This document shows, one piece after another, positions 8,243 through 16,859 of a stretch of DNA of 59,101 nucleotides (position 1 is its first letter; every line of letters begins with the position of its first letter). The notes under the pieces are model-generated. The model had not been told where the DNA came from and did not search any database. It was given only the letters and a program-made list of their open reading frames with translations. The position numbers and the translations under genes are program-made. This stretch comes from Bryobacter sp. CoA8 C33. GTDB lineage: Bacteria > Acidobacteriota > Terriglobia > Bryobacterales > Bryobacteraceae. The stretch covers positions 1-59,101 of the forward strand of contig JAINDK010000057.1 in NCBI GenBank assembly GCA_019931185.1. Direction: 5' to 3'.

Positions 8243-8923
8243 TTACTCTTCGAGCACCCGCCCGTCCTTCATCCGCACCTTGCGGTCGGCGAAATCCGCC
8301 GCCTCCGGATTATGCGTGATCATCAGGATCGTCTGGCCGTATCTCTTGTTCAGACCCCGCAAGATCCCCAACACCGCCGCCGAGTTCTCCGTATCCAGAT
8401 TCCCCGTCGGCTCGTCCGCCAGCAGAATCTTGGGCCGGTTCACCAGGGCCCGAGCAATCGCCACCCGCTGCTGCTCTCCCCCGCTCATCGCCCGCGGCTT
8501 ATGATTCAAGCGGTGCGCGATGCCAAGCGTTGCCAGCACGTCCTGAAACCACGCCTCCTCCATGTGGCGCCTTCCCGCCAACTCCTCGGCCAGCGAAATG
8601 TTGTCGTGCGCGTTGAGGGTCGGCAGCAAATTATACTTCTGAAAAACAAAGCCCACCGTGCCCCGCCGCAACTTCGTCCGCTCGATGTCGCTCATCGCCA
8701 GCAAATCCTCCCCGCCGAGGCGTATGGTTCCGCTTGTCGCCGGCGTCAATCCACCCAATATGTTGAACAGAGTCGATTTGCCGCTGCCGGAATGCCCCAC
8801 GATCGCCAGAAACTCCCCATCCCCTACCGTGAGATTCACCCCCCGCAATGCTTGCACATCCACCTCCCCCACGCGGTAGGTTTTGGTCAGTTCTCGAATT
8901 TCGATGATCGGTGCTTTATTCAT
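8243..8923 (-). CDS. LolD/MacB-type ABC transporter ATP-binding protein
   Basis: A 226-residue ATPase: Walker A GHSGSGKST (43-51), Q-loop VFQKYNLLPT, signature MSGGEQQRVAIARAL, Walker B ILLADEPTGNLD, and the switch His in MITHNPEAA. The GNLD Walker B extension and length place it with LolD/MacB/FtsE ATPases, which drive type VII mechanotransmission rather than substrate passage. The ATG at 8923 lies inside the last codons of the upstream permease (8-base overlap), making it the fifth and last gene of the overlapping operon that starts at 12623. It pairs with the permease at 8916-10019. Confidence 0.92.
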   Translation of the reverse strand: MNKAPIIEIRELTKTYRVGEVDVQALRGVNLTVGDGEFLAIVGHSGSGKSTLFNILGGLTPATSGTIRLGGEDLLAMSDIERTKLRRGTVGFVFQKYNLLPTLNAHDNISLAEELAGRRHMEEAWFQDVLATLGIAHRLNHKPRAMSGGEQQRVAIARALVNRPKILLADEPTGNLDTENSAAVLGILRGLNKRYGQTILMITHNPEAADFADRKVRMKDGRVLEE

Positions 8924-10019
8924 AAGCCAGCGCCTCAATGGCATCCTGCTTTGCCGCTTTCACTCCGGGATACAGCGCCCCCACCAGCGAGGCGAAAATC
9001 GCGATGCTGATCGAGATCGGCCACCACTCATACACGATCTGCATCTGCAGGCTGGCCGGTACCAGCACCGCGATCAGCCATTGCGACAGATAGCTGAACC
9101 CGATCCCCATCGCACCTCCCAAAATCGAAAGCGCGATCGTCTCGCGAAACAACAGCGTGATGACGAAAAACGGCGTCGCCCCAAGACTCTTGAGAATCCC
9201 GATCTCCCGCGTGCGCTCGAGTACGGCTGTGTACAAGCTCAAGAAAACTACCAGAAAACCAATCACCACGCTCAAGCCCACAATCACGTTTAGGAACGGG
9301 CGCAGTCCTGGGGCATTGTCAATGCTGATTAGTGACGTAAATGCCTCCATCGAGTAAATCGGATTTTCCGCCAGCCCCGGCAGCCCCTTGAGTTGCGCCA
9401 CCACTTCCTCCACGCGTTTCGGGTCGTCTACTTTTACATAAATCTGACTGAACTTACCCGTATTGCTGGTTAAGTCCTGCAAAACTTGGATTGGCATGAA
9501 GATTCGGCTCATTTTGCCGCTTTCCACTACGCCGCTCACCACCCAGTCCCGATTCAGCATGTTCACGGCGGATCCTGCCTTCAGCTTGCGCTGCGCCGCG
9601 TAGTATTCGTCGATGACGATCTCGCGGTCTCCCTGCCACGGCCGCCCCTGCTTGAAAACGAAGCCACCGCTGAATTGCTCAAACAACTTCAGGTCGATTC
9701 CCGTGACGCTATTCAGAAATCCCTCCATGCTGTGTACGGTCACGCCCATGGCGGAGGCAATATGCGGCTGCTTAAGAACATAGCTGACCATACCCTCTTT
9801 CATCGACGGCGCACTCAGGCCCAGCACACTGGTGCCGGGCGCGCGGATGATGATGTCGGCGCCCACCCCCCGGCTGCGGCGCTGAAAGTCGTTCAGCATT
9901 CCATAGCTCATCCCCACCAGCGTCAGCATCAGGTTCACCTGGATCGCGATCGCAAACAAAACAAGCAGAGTCCGGATCGGACGGTGCTTCAGATTTTCGA
10001 GTACGAGTTTATTGGTCAA
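8916..10019 (-). CDS. MacB/FtsX-type ABC transporter permease
   Basis: A 367-residue permease with one N-terminal membrane segment (about 18-38), a periplasmic MacB-type domain (about 40-240) and three C-terminal membrane segments carrying the FtsX core (TREIGILKSLGATPFFV near 275). This topology defines type VII ABC systems that extrude lipoproteins, antibiotics or peptides. The start is a TTG at 10019-10017 that overlaps the stop of the importer-type permease as TTGA, so translation is probably coupled. No MacA adaptor lies in this operon; a separate HlyD-like adaptor is encoded at 20781. The substrate is unknown. Confidence 0.88.
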   Translation of the reverse strand: MTNKLVLENLKHRPIRTLLVLFAIAIQVNLMLTLVGMSYGMLNDFQRRSRGVGADIIIRAPGTSVLGLSAPSMKEGMVSYVLKQPHIASAMGVTVHSMEGFLNSVTGIDLKLFEQFSGGFVFKQGRPWQGDREIVIDEYYAAQRKLKAGSAVNMLNRDWVVSGVVESGKMSRIFMPIQVLQDLTSNTGKFSQIYVKVDDPKRVEEVVAQLKGLPGLAENPIYSMEAFTSLISIDNAPGLRPFLNVIVGLSVVIGFLVVFLSLYTAVLERTREIGILKSLGATPFFVITLLFRETIALSILGGAMGIGFSYLSQWLIAVLVPASLQMQIVYEWWPISISIAIFASLVGALYPGVKAAKQDAIEALAYE

Positions 10020-10999
10020 CCCTTAATTGTAGCCCGTGAGGCCAAAACCCAAAGGAAGAACGGTCCACCCAACAGCGCCGTAATCACGCCCACCGGCAAC
10101 TCGGCCGGCGCGAATACTGTCCGGCCAATCGCGTCGCACACCGCCAGAAACGCTCCTCCCAGCAAGAAGCTCGCTGGTAACAGCAAGCGGTGATCCGGCC
10201 CAATCAGCATCCGCAAGGCATGCGGCACGATCAGCCCGGCGAATCCGATCGGGCCCGTGATTGCCGTCACCGCCCCGGCCAGCACCGATCCCGCCGCATA
10301 GCCAAGCCGCAACCGCGCCCCCGTATCCAGTCCCTTGGCCCGTGCCCATTCCTGCCCCACCGCCAACAGGTTCCAGTCCCCGGCCCGCCAGATCAATACA
10401 GCGGCCGCCGGCAATATCAGCAATGCCAAAAAACCCAAGGTTCGATACTCCACGGCATCCACCCCACCCATCAACCACCGCGTGATCGCCAGGCTCCGGC
10501 CCAGCGTCGTCACACTTTGCAAGAACAACATCAGCGCCACGCACATCGAGTTGATCGTGATACCCGCCAACAGCAGAGTGAAACTCGACAGGCGGCGCCC
10601 CGCGCTGGCCAGCGCCACAACCAACAACAACACCGCCCCCGCTCCGCTCAGCGAGGCCACCCACAATCCCCCCATCCTCCCCGCATCGGCCCACCCCAAG
10701 CTGATCGCCAACACCGCCCCCAGACTGGCGCCGCTCGATACTCCAAGCGTGTCCGGCGTCGCCAGCGCATCGCGCATCATGGCCTGAAACAACACCCCCG
10801 CCATCGCCAGCGCCCCTCCCGCCAGCAGCGCCAGCAGCACCCGCGGCAAACGCGCCAGCCAGAATATCTGATGCTCCATGCTCCCCGCTACCCCCACCTG
10901 CCTCCAATCCATCGCCGTTGGCCCCACCAGCGGGCACAATACCAGCGCCATAGCCGTCACCGCCAAGCTCACCCCCATCACCACCACGAATCGCTTCAC
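10016..10999 (-). CDS. FecCD/BtuC-type ABC importer permease
   Basis: A 327-residue integral membrane permease of the type II importer family that carries cobalamin, haem or ferric siderophores. It shows FecCD landmarks: LPRVLLALLAGGALAMAGVL near 55-75, then GVSSGASLGAVLAI, and near the C-terminus GPIGFAGLIVPHALRMLIG followed by ELPVGVITALLGGPFFLWVL. The GTG at 10999 begins the protein and overlaps the ATPase stop by 4 bases (GTGA). An upstream extension of the frame only reads through the ATPase gene in another phase and is not used. It forms a complete importer with its two upstream genes. Confidence 0.92.
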   Translation of the reverse strand: MKRFVVVMGVSLAVTAMALVLCPLVGPTAMDWRQVGVAGSMEHQIFWLARLPRVLLALLAGGALAMAGVLFQAMMRDALATPDTLGVSSGASLGAVLAISLGWADAGRMGGLWVASLSGAGAVLLLVVALASAGRRLSSFTLLLAGITINSMCVALMLFLQSVTTLGRSLAITRWLMGGVDAVEYRTLGFLALLILPAAAVLIWRAGDWNLLAVGQEWARAKGLDTGARLRLGYAAGSVLAGAVTAITGPIGFAGLIVPHALRMLIGPDHRLLLPASFLLGGAFLAVCDAIGRTVFAPAELPVGVITALLGGPFFLWVLASRATIKG

Positions 11000-11778
11000 G
11001 CGCCGTGCCCCCCCCCATCCAGCACCACCGGCGGCTGCCCCTCGACGCGTAACACCGACAGCGGCGCGCCAAAAACTTTCTCGAGCAGACTCTCCTGAGC
11101 CAATTCTTCCGGCCGCCCGGCCGCCGCAATCCGCCCCTGCTTCAGTAACACCAGGCGCGTCGCCCAGCGGGCCGCCAGATTCCAGTCGTGCGTCACCGCC
11201 ACGATCAAATACCCCTGCCCGCTCAGCCGCTTCAGCGCCATAAACATCTCCCGCTGATGACGTACATCGAGAAACGCCGCCGGCTCGTCGAGCAGCAGCA
11301 CGCAAGGCTGTTGCGCCAATGCGCTCGCCACCAGCACGCGCTGCTTCTCTCCGCTCGAAAGGCTGCGATAGTCCCTTTCCCTCATCCCCTCGCAATCCAT
11401 CGTCCGCAGCGCCACTTCCACTTGCGCCCAATCCTCGGCCCCTTCAAACCAGCGGTCCATATGCGGCGCGCGGCCCATCATCACCACCTGCTCCACCCGG
11501 TAGCCAAACGGCAACTCGAGCATTGGCTCCACCATGGCCACCTGCTGCGCCATGCGGCGGCGCCCAATCGCTCCAATGCGCTCCTTGCCGAGCCACGCTT
11601 GACCATCTCCCGGTTCCTCCAGGCCCGCCAGCACCCGCAGCAGCGTACTCTTGCCCGCGCCATTGGGCCCCATCACAACCACCAGTTCACCAGCCCCCAG
11701 CTCGAGGTCCACCTCTTCGAGCAATGCTCGCCCGCCCCGCCGCACGCCCACCCGTTCCAGGCGGTATACCGGGTTCAT
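10996..11778 (-). CDS. BtuD/FecE-type ABC importer ATP-binding protein
   Basis: A 260-residue ATPase with Walker [10 protein letters not shown] (37-45), a signature of LSSGEKQRV (variant of LSGGE), Walker [13 protein letters not shown] and switch region VTHDWNLA. It resembles cobalamin and ferric-siderophore importer ATPases. The ATG at 11778 overlaps the stop of the binding-protein gene as ATGA. The protein is Arg/Gly/Glu-rich and Lys-poor, matching the G-rich coding strand here. With the permease downstream and the binding protein upstream it makes a standard BtuFCD-like unit. Confidence 0.92.
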   Translation of the reverse strand: MNPVYRLERVGVRRGGRALLEEVDLELGAGELVVVMGPNGAGKSTLLRVLAGLEEPGDGQAWLGKERIGAIGRRRMAQQVAMVEPMLELPFGYRVEQVVMMGRAPHMDRWFEGAEDWAQVEVALRTMDCEGMRERDYRSLSSGEKQRVLVASALAQQPCVLLLDEPAAFLDVRHQREMFMALKRLSGQGYLIVAVTHDWNLAARWATRLVLLKQGRIAAAGRPEELAQESLLEKVFGAPLSVLRVEGQPPVVLDGGGHGA

Positions 11779-12623
11779 CGCCCCGCCCCGCTGATCATCA
11801 CGAGAAACCGCTCGGCCGCCTCGACAAAGCGCGGCCCCGGCACCACAAAAATGTCTTCGTTCAATGGAAACACCCGCTTTTCCCGTACCGCCCGCAATCC
11901 CGTCATCCGCCCCCACACACCCAGCACATCCTCCCGGTAACGTTTCTGCTCCATCCCGTCGTGTACGGAATCCCCCATCTCGAAGATCACGTCCGGATCC
12001 CGCGCGAGCAACTGCTCGATGGAGATCTTCGGGTACATCGACGGAGCATCGGCGAACACGTTGTCCCCCCCGGCCAGCTTCATCAGTTCCTCCAGGTAGC
12101 TCTTGGGCCCCACCGCGACCATGCCTTCCAGCCGCTGCGGCGTCCGCCCCACCAGAAACACCACGCGCCGCCGGATCTTCACCGCCCGGCGCACCGCCTC
12201 CATCCGGCCCTCCAGTCCCGCCCGCAGCGCCCCCGCCTGCCGCCCCCTGCCCGTCAGCCCGCCAATTTCCGTGATCGCCTCCAGAATTCCCGGCATCGTC
12301 TCCAGATCGAACTCCCTCACCCGCAACCCCATTGCCTCCAGCCGCGCCCCCAACCGCACCGGATTGCGAATGATCAGCACCACATCCGGCCGCAGCGCCG
12401 CGATCGCTTCCAGGTTCGGCTGCAGGAAAGATCCCGTCTTGGGCTTGCTCCGCGCCTCGGCCGGATATCGGCAATACTCACTCACACCGGCAACGCGGTC
12501 TCCCAGCCCCAAGGCGAACAGGATTTCCGTCAAACCAGGTACGGTGCTGACAATTCTCTTGGGTTCAGCCTGTGCCGCCCACGCAAGCCCGAGCAAGAAT
12601 AAAAATCTTTTCAATGCAACCAC
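11775..12623 (-). CDS. Periplasmic binding protein of cobalamin/iron ABC importer
   Basis: About 282 residues: a short signal peptide ([13 protein letters not shown], ending near residue 18) and a BtuF/FecB-type two-lobed fold. Family features are [20 protein letters not shown] at the N-terminus, [12 protein letters not shown], and in the C-lobe [17 protein letters not shown]. The start is uncertain: GTG at 12623 is chosen, with TTG at 12614 or GTG at 12638 possible. It is the first gene of the five-gene overlapping operon. The upstream gap is only 66 bases and holds no cobalamin riboswitch, so the ligand (cobalamin, haem or siderophore) is not settled. Confidence 0.85.
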   Translation of the reverse strand: MVALKRFLFLLGLAWAAQAEPKRIVSTVPGLTEILFALGLGDRVAGVSEYCRYPAEARSKPKTGSFLQPNLEAIAALRPDVVLIIRNPVRLGARLEAMGLRVREFDLETMPGILEAITEIGGLTGRGRQAGALRAGLEGRMEAVRRAVKIRRRVVFLVGRTPQRLEGMVAVGPKSYLEELMKLAGGDNVFADAPSMYPKISIEQLLARDPDVIFEMGDSVHDGMEQKRYREDVLGVWGRMTGLRAVREKRVFPLNEDIFVVPGPRFVEAAERFLVMISGAGR

Positions 12624-12689
12624 GAGTCTACCAACCACTCCGCCCCCCCCTTCTATCCATCGCTTCGGCCTTTGCGACAATAGGAAAGA

Positions 12690-13496
12690 ATGATTGAACA
12701 ATTGCGGCCCGGCGTCCACGCTAATGACGCCCGCGTCGTGCTCTTTGACTTCGATGGCACGCTCTCGCTCATCCGCACCGGCTGGGTGAATGTCATGGTC
12801 CCGCAGATGGTGGAAATCCTCGCCTCCCTCAAGACCGGCGAATCCGAGACCGAACTGAAGACGATCGTCGAGGATTTCGTCGCCCGCCTCACCGGCAAGG
12901 AAACCATTTACCAGATGATGGAACTCGCCGCGCAGATCCGCCTCCGCGGCGGCTCCCCGGAGGACCCCAAGGTCTACAAGAAAATGTACCTCGACGCCCT
13001 GCATGAGGTAATTAAGGATCGCCTTTCCGCCTTGCGTTCCAGCAAGGCCAACCCAGATGACCACATGGTCCCCGGCTCGCGCGCCTTGCTCGAGGATCTG
13101 CGCGCCCGCGGGCTCAAGCTCTATCTGGCCAGCGGCACCGATCACGATAATGTCGTCGAAGAAGCCCGCCTGCTCGATGTCCACCGCTATTTCGATGGCG
13201 GGGTCTTCGGAGCTCTCGATGACCTCAGCAAGTTCTCCAAGGCCCTCCTCGTCCGCCAAATTGTCGAGTCCAGCGAGTTTCGCGGCGAAGACTTTCTCGG
13301 CTTCGGGGACGGCTATGTCGAAATCGAAGTGGTCAAACAGGCCGGCGGTATTGCCGTCGGCGTTGCCTCCGATGAACCCGAATGCATCCGGATCGACGGC
13401 TGGAAGCGCAACCGCCTCGCCGGAGTCGGCGCCGACTTCATCGTCCCCAACTACGCCAACCTCGACGCCTTGCGCACAGTTCTGTTCCCCGCCTAA
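12690..13496 (+). CDS. HAD-superfamily phosphatase
   Basis: A 268-residue soluble hydrolase. Motif I FDFDGT at 19-24 supplies nucleophile Asp20 and acid/base Asp22; motif II is LASGTDHD (about 145); a conserved Lys follows in FSKALLVRQIV; and motif IV is GFGDGYVEIE (about 208). A helical cap (about 40-110) places it near phosphoglycolate-phosphatase-like enzymes acting on small phosphate esters. ATG 12690 has AGGAAAG nearby. It is the first gene of a compact operon with an unknown protein, two sugar kinases and a sugar isomerase, so a sugar phosphate is the likely substrate. This is inference from context. Confidence 0.85.
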   Translation: MIEQLRPGVHANDARVVLFDFDGTLSLIRTGWVNVMVPQMVEILASLKTGESETELKTIVEDFVARLTGKETIYQMMELAAQIRLRGGSPEDPKVYKKMYLDALHEVIKDRLSALRSSKANPDDHMVPGSRALLEDLRARGLKLYLASGTDHDNVVEEARLLDVHRYFDGGVFGALDDLSKFSKALLVRQIVESSEFRGEDFLGFGDGYVEIEVVKQAGGIAVGVASDEPECIRIDGWKRNRLAGVGADFIVPNYANLDALRTVLFPA

Positions 13497-13502
13497 CCTT
13501 AT

Positions 13503-14462
13503 ATGTCTTCCCGCTATACCGCCTTCGACCGCGGCGCTCTCAAGATTCTCCCGCTCAGCGAGCGCCAGCATGATCTGGAAATTGACAACTGGCTCTACCT
13601 CGACAGCCCCACACCTGAATTCGAACATCCCGATATGCCGGCCTTGACCCAGCGCATTCGCGCCGCTCGGCTAAACCGTCGTGCCGTCATCCTCATCATG
13701 GGCGCCCATGTCCTGCGCGCCGGCGTCAACCGCCACCTGATCGATCTCATCGAGCGCGGCTGGATCAGCCACATCGCCTTCAACGGCGCGGGCGCCATTC
13801 ACGACTATGAGCTCGCCCGCGTCGGCGCCACCACCGAGAGCGTCGCCCGCTACATCCGCGATGGCCAGTTTGGCCTCTGGCAGGAGACCGGCGACCTCAA
13901 CGTCTGGATCCAGGAAGCCGCCAAGCTCGGCTACGGCCTCGGCGAACATGTCGGACGCCGCATTGCCGAATCCAACTTCCCTCATCGCGATCTCAGCGTC
14001 TTTGCCGCCGCCTGGCGCAAGGGCATCCCCGCCACCGTTCACGCCGGTATCGGCTATGACATCCTCCACGAACACCCCAACTGCGACGGCGCCAGCCTCG
14101 GCGCCGCCAGCTATCGCGACTTCCTCATCTTTACCGAATCCATCACCCGCCTCGAACACGGCCTTCTGCTTAACTTCGGCTCCGCCATCATGGGCCCCGA
14201 GGTCTACTTAAAAGCCCTCGCCATGGCTCGCAACGTCGCCCACCAGCGCGGGGCCGAGATCCGCCATTTCACCACCGCCGTCTTCGACCTGATCCCCATC
14301 CAAGGCGATTTCCGTAAAGAACTTCCCAAAACCGACCCTGGCTATTACTTCCGCCCCCAGAAAACCATCCTCGTCCGCACCGTCGCCGACGGCGGAGAAA
14401 GCTTTTATTTCTGCGGCAACCACCGCGCCACACTCCCCGCCCTCTGGAGAATGCTCCAGTGA
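13503..14462 (+). CDS. Uncharacterised Rossmann-like protein of the sugar-kinase operon
   Basis: A 319-residue soluble protein with no signal peptide. Two glycine-rich strand-turn segments are clear: ILIMGAHVLRAGV (about 69-81) and HIAFNGAGAIHDYE (about 91-104), then GLGEHVGRRI, HAGIGYDILHEHP (about 181-193) and LLNFGSAIMGPEVYLKAL (about 222-239). The layout is faintly like deoxyhypusine synthase, which also has paired Gly-rich nucleotide loops, but the active-site Lys region is not recognisable. Conserved His/Asp/Glu in HDYE and HEHP could bind metal or phosphate. It lies 6 bases after the HAD gene and overlaps the PfkB gene by GTGA, so it is part of that pathway. Function unknown. Confidence 0.8.
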   Translation: MSSRYTAFDRGALKILPLSERQHDLEIDNWLYLDSPTPEFEHPDMPALTQRIRAARLNRRAVILIMGAHVLRAGVNRHLIDLIERGWISHIAFNGAGAIHDYELARVGATTESVARYIRDGQFGLWQETGDLNVWIQEAAKLGYGLGEHVGRRIAESNFPHRDLSVFAAAWRKGIPATVHAGIGYDILHEHPNCDGASLGAASYRDFLIFTESITRLEHGLLLNFGSAIMGPEVYLKALAMARNVAHQRGAEIRHFTTAVFDLIPIQGDFRKELPKTDPGYYFRPQKTILVRTVADGGESFYFCGNHRATLPALWRMLQ

Positions 14463-15451
14463 ACGCCAGCCGGATCCTTTCCGCCTTCGGCCAACTCAAC
14501 TTGCTCGTGGTCGGCGACATTTGCCTCGACCGCTGGTGCCAATATGATCCCGCCACCGCCGAGGCGTCCCGCGAAACCGGCATCCCCCGCATTGGCGTCC
14601 TTTCCTTCTCCTCCACGGCCGGAGCCTGCGGCACGATCGCCAATAATCTCTCCGATCTCGGCGTGGGCCGCGTCTCCCTGCTCGGCGCCATCGGTGAGGA
14701 CTCGCAAGGCGACGAACTGCTCGGGGCCCTCGCGCGGCGCAACATCGGCGCCGGTCTCGTGCTCCGTTCCCGGCTCATCCAAACCTTCACCTACACCAAA
14801 CACATCAACATCGAAACCGGCATCGAGGATCTCCCCCGCGTTGATTTCATCAACAATAGTTCTCTGCCAGCCTCGCTCGACCAGCAAATGGTGGATTGCT
14901 TTGAAACCCACGCGGCGTCTTTCGACGCCGTCCTCGTCTGCGATCAGGCCGAGACGGCTCGCGGCGGCGTGGTCACCGACCGTCTCCGGGCGGCAATCAA
15001 CCGCTTCGCCTCCGCCCATCCCACAAAACCCGTCTGGGTCGACTCGCGCAAGCGCGCCGAGTTGTTCACCCACTGCTACCTCAAGCCGAACGAGGACGAG
15101 GCCGCCGAGGCCGCCCTCCGCCTCACCGGCCAGACTGACTACCGCTGCCTCCTCCCGGCCCTTTCACTCCGCGCTCTGATCGTGACGGCCGGCCCGCACG
15201 GCGCCTGGATTCATGACAACGGCGGCGAGCGCTGGGTCCGTACCGTCTCCGTCGCTGCGCCCGTCGATATCTGCGGCGCGGGAGACAGTTTTTCCGCCGG
15301 CGCGGCCTCCGCCCTTGCCACCGGCGCCGGCCTCGATGACGCCGTCCACCTCGGCAACCTCGTTGCCAGTATCACCATCATGAAGCCTGGCACCGGCACT
15401 GCCTCTCCCGAAGAGGTGCTCGCCGCCGCCAGCCGCGTGGGCCGCCTATGA
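14459..15451 (+). CDS. PfkB-family sugar kinase (HldE kinase-domain-like)
   Basis: A 330-residue ribokinase-fold kinase. The N-terminus LLVVGDICLDRWCQYDP resembles the RfaE/HldE heptose kinase domain, AGACGTIANNLSDLG (54-68) is the substrate-binding glycine motif, and GAGD (273-276) gives catalytic base Asp276 with the anion hole. VWVDSRKR (192-199) and LKPNEDEA (208-215) also match HldE-type enzymes. No cytidylyltransferase domain follows. GTG at 14459 overlaps the previous stop. In context with a GmhA-like isomerase, phosphorylation of a heptose or related sugar phosphate is plausible. Confidence 0.88.
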   Translation: MNASRILSAFGQLNLLVVGDICLDRWCQYDPATAEASRETGIPRIGVLSFSSTAGACGTIANNLSDLGVGRVSLLGAIGEDSQGDELLGALARRNIGAGLVLRSRLIQTFTYTKHINIETGIEDLPRVDFINNSSLPASLDQQMVDCFETHAASFDAVLVCDQAETARGGVVTDRLRAAINRFASAHPTKPVWVDSRKRAELFTHCYLKPNEDEAAEAALRLTGQTDYRCLLPALSLRALIVTAGPHGAWIHDNGGERWVRTVSVAAPVDICGAGDSFSAGAASALATGAGLDDAVHLGNLVASITIMKPGTGTASPEEVLAAASRVGRL

Positions 15452-16305
15452 ACACGCTCGCCCTCGATATCGGCGGCACCAAGTTCTCCCTCGCTCTCTT
15501 CGCCGGCGAGCGTATGATCCTCCGCGCCTCGGAAGCCACGGACCGCTCCGGCGGCCCCGCCGCCATGCTCTCCCGCATGGAGGCCATCCTCGCCAATTGG
15601 CGCGCCAGCCACTCCATTGATCGCTGTGGCATCGGCTTCGGCGGCCCCGTCGATTTTGACAGTCAAACCGTCACTCTTTCCACCCATGTCGCCGGCTGGA
15701 ATGATCACCCCTTGGTCGAAACCATCAGCCGCCTCTCCGGCGCTCCCGTGGTCATCGACAATGACGCGAATGTCGGCGCCCTCGGCGAAGGAGTCTATGG
15801 CGCCGGCCGCGGCGCCAGACCGCTCTTCTACATGACCCTGTCCACCGGCATCGGCGGCGGCATCCTCGCCCCAGCAGGACTCTACCGCGGCGCCGATTCC
15901 TATGCCGGCGAACTGGGCCATCTCTCCATCCGCCCCGATGGCCCCGAGTGCCTCTGCGGCGCCCGCGGCTGCTTTGAGCGCATGTGCTGCGGCCTCTGGC
16001 TTGAACGTGACCACGGCCGCCCCGCCCGCGACCTGCTCACCGACCCCGCCTTCGTCGCCCGCTACGTCGTTGACCTCAGCCTTGGCCTCAAAGCCGCCAT
16101 CATGATTCTCAATCCCATGCGCCTCGTCATCGGCGGTGGGATCAGCAAGGCCGGCGACGCCCTGTTCGTCCCCCTCCGCGCGGAACTCCGCCGCCAGATT
16201 ACTTCCTGGTCCCGCGCCCGCATCGATGTCGTACCCGCACAACTGGCCGACGACAGCGTCCTTTATGGCGCTCTCGCCTTGGCTGAGGAGACCTTTCCCT
16301 TATGA
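15448..16305 (+). CDS. ROK-family sugar kinase
   Basis: A 285-residue kinase of the ROK family. The ATP phosphate loop is DIGGTK (7-12), the catalytic loop IDNDANVGALGE has Asp106, GGGI is near 136-139, and the zinc site has ELGHLS with His158 followed by CLCGARGC (Cys168, Cys170, Cys175). ROK enzymes phosphorylate glucose, N-acetylmannosamine, N-acetylglucosamine or fructose. The ATG at 15448 overlaps the PfkB stop (ATGA). There is no helix-turn-helix domain, so it is an enzyme rather than a NagC-type repressor. Two kinases from different folds in one operon suggest two phosphorylation steps or two substrates. Confidence 0.9.
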   Translation: MNTLALDIGGTKFSLALFAGERMILRASEATDRSGGPAAMLSRMEAILANWRASHSIDRCGIGFGGPVDFDSQTVTLSTHVAGWNDHPLVETISRLSGAPVVIDNDANVGALGEGVYGAGRGARPLFYMTLSTGIGGGILAPAGLYRGADSYAGELGHLSIRPDGPECLCGARGCFERMCCGLWLERDHGRPARDLLTDPAFVARYVVDLSLGLKAAIMILNPMRLVIGGGISKAGDALFVPLRAELRRQITSWSRARIDVVPAQLADDSVLYGALALAEETFPL

Positions 16306-16856
16306 CCTTTACTGCTTCTTACCGTGAAAAACTGATCGATACTCTCAATGCGCTCGACCTCACCCAAGTCGACCAGGCCATCGCCTGGCTCACCGAGGCC
16401 CGCGATGCCGGACGTACGATCTTCATGACCGGCAACGGCGGCAGCGCCGCCTCCGCTTCCCACTTCGTCTGCGACATGCTCAAGGGCGCCAGCTACCGGC
16501 AGGACAAACGCTTCCGCATCATGGCCCTCCATGACAACATGCCCACCCTCACCGCTTACTCCAATGATGTCGACTACCACGATGCCGCCCTTGAACAACT
16601 CAAGAACTTTGCTCAATCCGGCGATATCGTCATCGCCATCAGCGGCTCGGGCAATTCCCCCAATGTGCTCCGCGCCATCGAATACGCCAACTCAATCGGT
16701 TGCCGCACCATCGGCTTCACCGGCCGCGATGGCGGCAAGCTCGGCCCCCTCGTACAACTGCGGATTCACACCGCCGAGCAACATATGGGCCGCATCGAAG
16801 ACGCCCACATGATCGCCCTGCACATGATCTGCTACCAGTTCATGGACCTCAAATAG
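16302..16856 (+). CDS. GmhA-like SIS-domain sugar-phosphate isomerase
   Basis: A 184-residue SIS protein. NGGSAASASHF (45-55) and SGSGNSPNV (114-122) are the phosphate-binding loops, as in sedoheptulose-7-phosphate isomerase GmhA. By eye alignment, metal ligands His61 and His180 of E. coli GmhA correspond to His54 and His174, while catalytic Glu65 and Gln172 correspond to Asp58 and Glu166. These two changes make the substrate uncertain. It overlaps the ROK gene by 4 bases and ends the five-gene operon. DiaA-like proteins share the fold, but the operon favours a metabolic role. Confidence 0.85.
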   Translation: MTFTASYREKLIDTLNALDLTQVDQAIAWLTEARDAGRTIFMTGNGGSAASASHFVCDMLKGASYRQDKRFRIMALHDNMPTLTAYSNDVDYHDAALEQLKNFAQSGDIVIAISGSGNSPNVLRAIEYANSIGCRTIGFTGRDGGKLGPLVQLRIHTAEQHMGRIEDAHMIALHMICYQFMDLK

Positions 16857-16859
16857 CTT

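Noticed and set aside
11000-11431. An N-terminal extension of the FecCD permease frame to 11431
   Set aside because: It only reads through the ATPase gene in a second phase. GTG at 10999 overlaps the ATPase stop and begins the expected permease N-terminus.
12624-12689. A cobalamin riboswitch upstream of the BtuF-like gene
   Set aside because: The gap is 66 bases, too short for the roughly 200-base element, and no B12-box-like sequence is seen.
12624-13628. An N-terminal extension of the binding-protein frame reaching 13628
   Set aside because: The extra part is antisense to the HAD gene and has no homology pattern; the signal peptide near 12600 marks the true start region.
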